Shown one piece after another: positions 22,254 to 27,483 of a stretch of DNA of 27,483 bases. Made by a program: the position numbers and the translations under genes. Positions within the stretch are counted from its first letter, which is position 1. Every line of letters begins with the position of its first letter. The notes beneath the pieces were generated by a model. It made no database searches. It worked only from the letters and a program-made list of their open reading frames with translations, and had not been told where the DNA came from. Origin of the DNA: Bacteroidota bacterium (lineage in GTDB: Bacteria > Bacteroidota > Bacteroidia > Flavobacteriales > Flavobacteriaceae); contig JAEWLN010000138.1 of the NCBI GenBank assembly GCA_023457535.1, positions 1-27,483 on the forward strand. Reading direction: 5' to 3'.

Positions 22254-23489
22254 ATGGATACCGCAATTAAAAGTAAAAGTAAAAAATTTAAGTTCGCCAT
22301 GCTAGCGGCGGTAGGTTTTTTGGGCTTTGCGACGATGGCGTACTTTTCGTTCTCGAAAAAGAAAACGCTCAATGTCGACAAAAGCGAGCTCATCATCAAG
22401 ACCGCCTCAAGCGAGTATTTCGAGGATTTTATGGTGTTCCAGGCGCGTGTCGAACCTTTGAATGCAATGCTCGTCAATATTGTTGAAGGCGGATCGGTGC
22501 AGGAGATTTTTGCCGAGAACGGAACACGTGTCGAGAAAGGCCAGGCGCTTGCCAAAATGTACAACCCAAACTCGGAACTCAACTACATGACGCAGGAAAC
22601 GGCCATCATCGAGCAGATGAACAATCTGAACGTCGGCAAGCTCAACATTCGCAACCAGGAATTGCAGCTCACGCAGGATCTGCTTGCGATCGAACACGAT
22701 TACAACGACGCCAGACGCATCCACGACATGAACAAAAAGCTGTTTGAAAAGGACGTGATCTCAAAAAACGAATGGAATGCGATGCAGGAAAATCTAAGGT
22801 TTCAGGCCGAGCGCCGCAACAACATTCAAAACAGCATCCAAAAGGAAAAACAATCGAACAAAATCCAGATCGCCCAGATCAACCGATCGATCGCGACGAT
22901 GGAAAAAAGCCTCGGGATTTTGCGCAACAACAAAAAGAATTTTCTGATCACCGCGCCGGCATCGGGCAACCTGACGTCGTTCGAACCGATTTTGGGCAAA
23001 ACGTACCAGTCAGGCGAAAGCATCGGCAAGATCGACGTGATGCAAGGCTATAAGCTCGTGGCCGATATAGACGAGTTTTATCTGGAAAAAGTGGCCGTCG
23101 GACAAAAAGGACAGGTCGACTACAAAGGGCAAATGCTCGAGGTGACTGTGATCAAAGTGCTGTCTGAAGTCAAAAGCGGCCGTTTTCAGCTCGAACTCGC
23201 TTTTGCCCAAACTGACCTGGCATTGCAAATGGGCCTCAGCTTTGGCGTCAGGCTCACGCTATCAGAAAAGCAAAAAGTAGTTGTGGTGCGCAAAGGACCC
23301 TTTTATACCGATACGGCCGGCAAGTGGATTTTTGTGGTCAATGGCGATAAGGCGGTGCGGCAACCCATCCGCATCGGGCGCGACAACCCGGATTATTATG
23401 AAATCCTGGGCGGCCTCAAGGCAGGGGATCAAGTCATCACGTCCTCGTACGCCGATTTCAAAGACATCGAAGTATTACAGTTGCAATAG
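22254..23489 (+). CDS. HlyD/MacA-like periplasmic adaptor of an ABC exporter
   Basis: The 411-residue adaptor has an N-terminal membrane anchor (about 14-33), a first lipoyl half (VNIVEGGSVQEIFAENGTRVEKGQALAKM near 74-102), a long alpha-helical hairpin (about 110-225, rich in Gln, Asn and Glu), the second lipoyl half (ITAPASGNLTSFEPILGKTYQSGESI near 234-259), then beta-barrel and membrane-proximal domains. It bridges the inner-membrane transporter to an outer-membrane channel. It is the first gene of an export operon with an ATPase and a large permease. No TolC-like gene is present up to the window end, so the channel is supplied from elsewhere or lies further on. Expression is probably under the NtrC-like regulator. 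Confidence 0.9.
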   Translation: MDTAIKSKSKKFKFAMLAAVGFLGFATMAYFSFSKKKTLNVDKSELIIKTASSEYFEDFMVFQARVEPLNAMLVNIVEGGSVQEIFAENGTRVEKGQALAKMYNPNSELNYMTQETAIIEQMNNLNVGKLNIRNQELQLTQDLLAIEHDYNDARRIHDMNKKLFEKDVISKNEWNAMQENLRFQAERRNNIQNSIQKEKQSNKIQIAQINRSIATMEKSLGILRNNKKNFLITAPASGNLTSFEPILGKTYQSGESIGKIDVMQGYKLVADIDEFYLEKVAVGQKGQVDYKGQMLEVTVIKVLSEVKSGRFQLELAFAQTDLALQMGLSFGVRLTLSEKQKVVVVRKGPFYTDTAGKWIFVVNGDKAVRQPIRIGRDNPDYYEILGGLKAGDQVITSSYADFKDIEVLQLQ

Positions 23490-23583
23490 TTTCAATCCAA
23501 TCAAAAACATCAGCGTTTCAATCATCAATCAAAATCAATCAAAATCAATCAAATTTCAATCATCAATCTTAAATCAATTTAAA
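23490..23583. repeat. AATCA-rich tandem repeat in the gap after the adaptor gene
   Basis: Three perfect copies of ATCAATCAAA stand at 23524-23553, flanked on both sides by degenerate TCAATCAA pieces through most of the gap between the adaptor stop and the ATG at 23584. It is low-complexity and may vary by slippage; it could also set the spacing or mRNA unfolding before the next gene. Confidence 0.75.
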
Positions 23584-24075
23584 ATGAAAACACCCATCCA
23601 GACATTGGCCGCTACGTTCACATCGGGCCAGGTCAAAATGTTTTTTACCGCCCTTTGCATGACATGGGCACTCCAGGCCTTTTCCATAGGCGGTGAGCGC
23701 GATTTTCGCGGCAACATCACCAGTTCCGGAACCCACTTTGTCAAAGGCACTTCAAGCCAGCGCTGGAACAATGCGACTTCGCAATCGGGTACGAAGGCAA
23801 ACTATACTAATTTTGACGGCGAGACCTTTGTTTGGCTGATGGCATACGACAAGCAAACCGATGTGCTGCTCGAATCGAACGTACAAGTAACCAGCGGCCA
23901 ATTGTGCATGATTGTCGAAAGCAGCCTGGGCGAGGTCGTGTTTGAGAAAACGTTCCAGAAAGACCAGACCATTTACGCCACCGTTACGCTCGACGTCTAC
24001 GAACAATACAAGGTGCGTTTCATTGGCGGGAACGCCACCGGGTCGTACCAATGCCAATGGACCGCACTGAATTAA
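23584..24075 (+). CDS. Secreted protein of unknown function inside the export operon
   Basis: The 163-residue product has a long polar N-region and then a hydrophobic segment (about 19-33: MFFTALCMTWALQAF) that fits a signal peptide, probably cut near residue 35; an internal ATG (codon 19) would give a shorter leader. The mature part is beta-rich: GNITSSGTHFVKGTSSQ, DGETFVWLMAYDKQTDVLLES, QLCMIVESSLGEVVFEKTF, TVTLDVYEQYKVRFIGGNA and a Cys-containing QCQW near the end. I do not recognise a family. It sits between the adaptor and ATPase genes on the same strand, so it may be a cargo or accessory of the exporter. The frame is open further upstream but that part overlaps the adaptor gene. Confidence 0.7.
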   Translation: MKTPIQTLAATFTSGQVKMFFTALCMTWALQAFSIGGERDFRGNITSSGTHFVKGTSSQRWNNATSQSGTKANYTNFDGETFVWLMAYDKQTDVLLESNVQVTSGQLCMIVESSLGEVVFEKTFQKDQTIYATVTLDVYEQYKVRFIGGNATGSYQCQWTALN

Positions 24076-24095
24076 TCATCATCAAAAAGCAAAAT

Positions 24096-24806
24096 ATGAT
24101 CAACATTTCCAACCTTACCAAAATTTTCCGGACCGAAGAGGTCGAAACCGCGGCGCTCAACGGCATCAATGTGCAAATCAATCAGGGCGACTTTTTGTCG
24201 ATCATGGGGCCATCGGGCTGCGGTAAATCGACGCTGCTCAACATTGTCGGGTTGCTCGACAGCGCATCGGGCGGCAGTTACCAATTGATCGGCCGCGAAA
24301 TGATCGGGCTTAAAGAACAGGAACGCGCGGCGGTGCGCAAGTCGAACATCGGATTTATTTTCCAGAATTTCAACCTGATCGACGAACTGTCTGTGTATGA
24401 CAACATCGAGCTGCCGCTGATCTACAACAACGTCAAATCGTCCGAGCGCCGGGCAAAAGTCGAGGCCATTGCGGAAAAGCTCGGAATTTCGCACCGGCTG
24501 AAGCATTTTCCGCAGCAGCTCTCGGGCGGACAGCAACAAAGAGTGGCCGTGGCGCGCGCGCTGGTGACCGATCCAAAAATCATCCTGGCCGATGAGCCCA
24601 CCGGAAACCTCGATTCCAAGAACGGCAACGAAGTCATGGAATTGCTGACCGATCTCCACGCCAAAGGAGCGACAATATTGATGGTCACGCACTCGGATTA
24701 CGATGCGTCGTTCTCACAGCGCACGATTCACATGAAAGACGGCGTGGTATTTTCTGAGAAGAAAAACCAGCGCAATGTGGACGTTTTTATGGACGCCAAA
24801 AACTAG
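24096..24806 (+). CDS. MacB/LolD-type ABC transporter ATPase
   Basis: The 236-residue ATPase has Walker A GPSGCGKS at 38-45, Q-loop Gln90, the signature LSGGQQQR at 142-149, Walker B IILADEP at 162-168, the NLDSKNG D-loop region and the H-loop His199. The GNLDS text and the length are those of the LolD/MacB class, which drives extrusion from the inner membrane or periplasm and not ordinary import. Start ATG 24096 follows the secreted-protein stop by 20 bases; an earlier in-frame ATG at 24051 would overlap that gene. Partners are the adaptor (22254) and the permease (24962) in the same operon. Confidence 0.94.
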   Translation: MINISNLTKIFRTEEVETAALNGINVQINQGDFLSIMGPSGCGKSTLLNIVGLLDSASGGSYQLIGREMIGLKEQERAAVRKSNIGFIFQNFNLIDELSVYDNIELPLIYNNVKSSERRAKVEAIAEKLGISHRLKHFPQQLSGGQQQRVAVARALVTDPKIILADEPTGNLDSKNGNEVMELLTDLHAKGATILMVTHSDYDASFSQRTIHMKDGVVFSEKKNQRNVDVFMDAKN

Positions 24807-24810
24807 CGTG

Positions 24811-24951
24811 ATGGTCAAAGTCATTGTTACATTAACCGCCGCTGCAGGCGCCATGTTCGGGCAATTGCTCGATACCGGGGCCAAATCCAAATGCGATCCG
24901 GTCAAAAAAGAAGTGCATCAACAGGCACACCCAAACAAACCCATCCTTTAA
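24811..24951 (+). CDS. Possible 46-aa small exported or membrane peptide
   Basis: An ATG five bases after the ATPase stop opens 46 codons ending ten bases before the permease ATG, so it fits the gap in operon fashion. The N-terminus (VKVIVTLTAAAGAMFGQ) is hydrophobic and signal-like; the rest is polar with one Cys (KSKCDPVKKE) and His/Gln (HQQAHP). I know no family. Its codon use looks like that of its neighbours, but a frame this short can arise by chance. Confidence 0.4.
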   Translation: MVKVIVTLTAAAGAMFGQLLDTGAKSKCDPVKKEVHQQAHPNKPIL

Positions 24952-24961
24952 AACCACCATC

Positions 24962-27373
24962 ATGATACTCAATTGGCTTAAAATATTCATCTTCCAGCTG
25001 CGCCAGAGTTTGCTGTTTTCAGCGCTCAACGTGCTCGGGCTGGCCATTGGGATTGGCGGCGTGATTTTCGCGATCCTGTATTGGAATGAGGAACATTCCT
25101 ACAACGCCTGGAATCCGCACAAAGAGCGCGTGTTCCAGGTGACCAACGATTTGGGCAACGGGCTTGTCTGGGCGCATAATGTGGCGCCGCTGGGGCCTTA
25201 TCTCAATAAAACGATGCCCGAGGTCGAAAGTGTCTGCTATTTCCAGAACAATTATTACCGGGAAAACATCACCTATCGCGGCAAGCGCGAACTTATAGAC
25301 AAAGTGTTCGATGCGCAAACGACATTTTTCTCCCATTTTCCGTTTGAGTTCATACGCGGAGATGCGCGTACGGCGCTGACGGACCCGACGTGCATCGCGC
25401 TGTCTGAAAAAACGGCCCAACGCGTATTTGGCGATGCCGATCCGCTCAATCAGCAAGTGCAATACCTTGGAAAGCCGCTTACGGTCAAAGGCGTGTACCG
25501 TGTCCCGGGCAAATCTTCGATCGATCCTGAGGCGGTCACCAACCTGATGGAAAAACGGCTCGAGGACAACAAAGACCAATGGGGCAACTTCAATTTTGGA
25601 TTGGTCATCAAGCTTAAAGATCCGACTCAGGCGGCGGCTGTGGAAAAGAAGATTGAGAATCTTTTCTTCGAAAACCGCATTAAGCAATGGGCCAAGGAAG
25701 AAGGTATTACCCCTGAAGCGTTCGTCAAAAAGCACGGGTCGCTCAAAATCAAGCTGGAACCGCTGTCTACGGCGCGTTTGCAATCGTCGGTCAGTGCGTA
25801 TCCGGAAGGCCTTGGCGCGTATCAGTTTTTGGTGATCATGGCCGGATTATCGGTGCTGATCCTGGTGCTGTCGATCGTCAATTATGTCAATCTGGCTACG
25901 GCCAATGCGATCAAACGCGCCAAAGAAGTCGGTGTGCGCAAGATCATCGGGGCCTCCAAATCCAATATCGTTTGGCAATTTTTGTTCGAAACCACGCTCA
26001 TCACACTTTTTGCCGTGCTGCTGGCCCTTGCCATAGTCGAACTTTCGCTGCCGTATTACAACGAATTCCTGAACAAATCGCTGGTCATGATCGGGGGGCA
26101 ATTTTACGGGCAACTGGTGTGCATTTTTGCGGTGGTCATCATTGTGGCGGGTATTTTCCCGGCTGTTTACGTGGCCAACTTCGAATCGCTCAAAGTGCTG
26201 AAAGGCAATTTTGGGCGCAGCAAAAGCGGCGTATGGCTGCGCAACGGAATGTTGATCCTGCAGTTTTCGATTGCATCGTTTTTTATCATCGGATCTTATA
26301 TCGTGTACCGTCAGGTGGAATTCCTGAGCCACAAAAAACTTGGCTTTGAAGGCAGCCAGGTCATCGATCTGCATTTCCGGTACAAACAGGGCGAGGAAAA
26401 TTTTGCCCGATATACGACCATCAAGCAGGAACTTGAAAAAATCCGCGGTGTGGAAGGCGTTTCTGCGGGCGCGTTCGGGTTTGGGACAGGCTCGAATTCG
26501 TCATCGGGATTTGCTTACAAAGGCGGATCGAATATCCAGGGCAAAAACATCGCGATGGATTACAAACTGCTCGATCTGATGAAAATAAAAATCCTCGAGG
26601 GGCGCGGGCTCGACGCCAGGATCGCGTCGGACACGACCACATCGGTGCTGATCAACCGCGCCACGCAAAAGCTCATGGGCGAGACTGATCCGATAGGAAA
26701 GGAGCTCGAATGGAATACCGCTAAGCTCAGGATTGTTGGGGTAGTCGACAATTTTCACCTCGACAGCCCGCAGGAAGAAATTCCGCCCATGGTGTTTTTC
26801 CACTACAAGACCATCCGGTGGATGGAAGGCAACATGGACCACATTTTTATCAAGGTAAACCCAGGCGATATGGCGCAAACATTGGCCGCCATTGAACGAT
26901 TCTGGACGCAAAAAGTGGATGCCGAGTATCCGTTCAGCTACCAATTTGTCGATAAGAAATTTGCGCGTACCTATGAGCAATTCGTCAAGCAAAAGAACTT
27001 GTTTTCGCTGCTCAACATCGTGGTGATCCTGATTGCGCTGTTCGGGTTGTTCGCCCTGGCCTCATATTCGATCGAACGCCGCATGAAGGAAATCGCGATC
27101 AGAAAGACGTTGGGCGCAGAAACCTCATCGTTGCTCAAGGAACTCTCGCGTCAATATCTGGTGTTTTGCGCCGTCGGATTTGTCGTTGCGCTACCCATCA
27201 CGTGGTATGTTTTGCAAATGTGGTTAGAGGATTTTGCGTATCGGATTGCTATTTCGGTCGCACCATTTTTGCTTGGGTTCATCGTTTTGTGTGCGCTGAC
27301 GATCATCATCGTGGTGTCTCGCGCCTACCAGGCCACGCGGATGGACGTGCTCAAGTATTTAAAATACGAATAA
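24962..27373 (+). CDS. MacB/FtsX-type ABC transporter permease (large, two-repeat form)
   Basis: The 803-residue membrane protein has about eight helices in two sets: an N-terminal helix (about 19-40), a periplasmic MacB-like domain (about 45-285), three helices with an FtsX core (about 290-400; ANAIKRAKEVGVRKIIGAS is the cytosolic coupling segment), a further helix near 425-445, a second periplasmic domain (about 455-665) and three final helices, with RRMKEIAIRKTLGAE repeating the coupling motif. This duplicated form is usual for Bacteroidota and needs only one gene, here with the LolD-like ATPase. It should push a substrate from the periplasm towards an outer-membrane channel via the adaptor. 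Substrate unknown. A clear terminator follows, so the operon ends here. Confidence 0.92.
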   Translation: MILNWLKIFIFQLRQSLLFSALNVLGLAIGIGGVIFAILYWNEEHSYNAWNPHKERVFQVTNDLGNGLVWAHNVAPLGPYLNKTMPEVESVCYFQNNYYRENITYRGKRELIDKVFDAQTTFFSHFPFEFIRGDARTALTDPTCIALSEKTAQRVFGDADPLNQQVQYLGKPLTVKGVYRVPGKSSIDPEAVTNLMEKRLEDNKDQWGNFNFGLVIKLKDPTQAAAVEKKIENLFFENRIKQWAKEEGITPEAFVKKHGSLKIKLEPLSTARLQSSVSAYPEGLGAYQFLVIMAGLSVLILVLSIVNYVNLATANAIKRAKEVGVRKIIGASKSNIVWQFLFETTLITLFAVLLALAIVELSLPYYNEFLNKSLVMIGGQFYGQLVCIFAVVIIVAGIFPAVYVANFESLKVLKGNFGRSKSGVWLRNGMLILQFSIASFFIIGSYIVYRQVEFLSHKKLGFEGSQVIDLHFRYKQGEENFARYTTIKQELEKIRGVEGVSAGAFGFGTGSNSSSGFAYKGGSNIQGKNIAMDYKLLDLMKIKILEGRGLDARIASDTTTSVLINRATQKLMGETDPIGKELEWNTAKLRIVGVVDNFHLDSPQEEIPPMVFFHYKTIRWMEGNMDHIFIKVNPGDMAQTLAAIERFWTQKVDAEYPFSYQFVDKKFARTYEQFVKQKNLFSLLNIVVILIALFGLFALASYSIERRMKEIAIRKTLGAETSSLLKELSRQYLVFCAVGFVVALPITWYVLQMWLEDFAYRIAISVAPFLLGFIVLCALTIIIVVSRAYQATRMDVLKYLKYE

Positions 27374-27387
27374 CACAATGGAATGTA

Positions 27388-27417
27388 AAAGGCGGGTCCC
27401 GATGGCCCGCTTTTTTT
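27388..27417 (+). terminator. Rho-independent terminator of the export operon
   Basis: GCGGG and CCCGC (27392-27396 / 27406-27410) pair, with CC/GG stacked inside past one bulged T and a CGAT loop; seven T follow (27411-27417). It begins 15 bases after the permease stop. Confidence 0.85.
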
Positions 27418-27424
27418 ATGAGAT

Positions 27425-27483
27425 AAAATTTAACAAAAACGGCAGATTTTCTATACAGATAATTCATCCGGATTGCATAGGGG
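27425..27483 (+). repeat. Dispersed repeat, copy 3 (left part, cut by window edge)
   Basis: TTTAACAAAAA, then CAGATTTTCTAT (from 27443), CCGGATT and TAGGGG (27478-27483) follow the same order and spacing as in copies 1 and 2, with more divergence between the motifs. The window ends inside the TAGGG-N6-CCCTA core. Same orientation as the others. Confidence 0.75.

Noticed and set aside
24072..24692. Minus-strand 206-codon frame opposite the ABC ATPase
   Set aside because: Shadow; the ATPase has all catalytic motifs on the plus strand.
25019..25783. Minus-strand open frame of 254 codons inside the permease gene
   Set aside because: Arg/His-rich product with no domain, fully overlapped by a clear ABC permease; an antisense shadow.

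Overview
This window is ordinary-looking chromosome from a member of the Bacteroidota, most likely a Flavobacteriaceae/Flavobacterium relative with a higher GC content than is usual for that genus (my reading; no species is assigned). The support is the set of gene families (DUF4271, DUF4296, two type IX secretion C-terminal domains, a TonB receptor with a carboxypeptidase-like N-terminal domain, a LuxE-like acyltransferase, a Q-x-H dihydroorotase) and the repeated use of the Bacteroidota promoter box TAnnTTTG just upstream of starts.

Layout. 1-7593 is housekeeping: the 3' part of pckA, hemD with a DUF4271 membrane protein on the minus strand, then a plus-strand run of polyprenol-phosphate mannosyltransferase, dihydroorotase and a DUF4296 lipoprotein, a convergent SDR epimerase, tyrS and a 69-residue unknown. 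7715-10264 holds a LuxE-like protein and two secreted proteins with type IX sorting domains, one of them little more than the sorting domain itself, followed by a GC-rich stretch that can fold into a compact RNA. 10264-16278 looks like one functional unit: a surface lipoprotein, a TonB-dependent receptor and a divergent PhoB/PhoR-like two-component pair. All three promoters carry TAAC ending exactly 22 bp before the -10 box, and the two minus-strand promoters have further copies at 11-bp steps, which looks like a Pho box. 16279-16637 has no gene but holds two nearly identical ~145-bp repeats; a third copy begins at the right edge of the window.

16638-19448 has a MurG-like glycosyltransferase divergent from trmB, a LysE-family exporter and an alkyltransferase-like protein whose active-site Cys is Ala. 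19432-27417 is a second regulated unit: a histidine kinase and a sigma-54-type (NtrC-like) response regulator on the minus strand, divergent from a MacAB-type export operon (adaptor, unknown secreted protein, ATPase, small 46-codon ORF, large permease). The space between them has tandem TGTCCG-N4-CGGACA palindromes and a sequence close to a -24/-12 promoter, so the pair probably activates the exporter through sigma-54.

The most interesting signals are (1) the phased Pho-box-like repeats with identical spacing at three promoters, (2) the tandem palindromes plus -24/-12-like element, (3) the three-copy dispersed repeat, and (4) the candidate structured RNA at 10112-10191.
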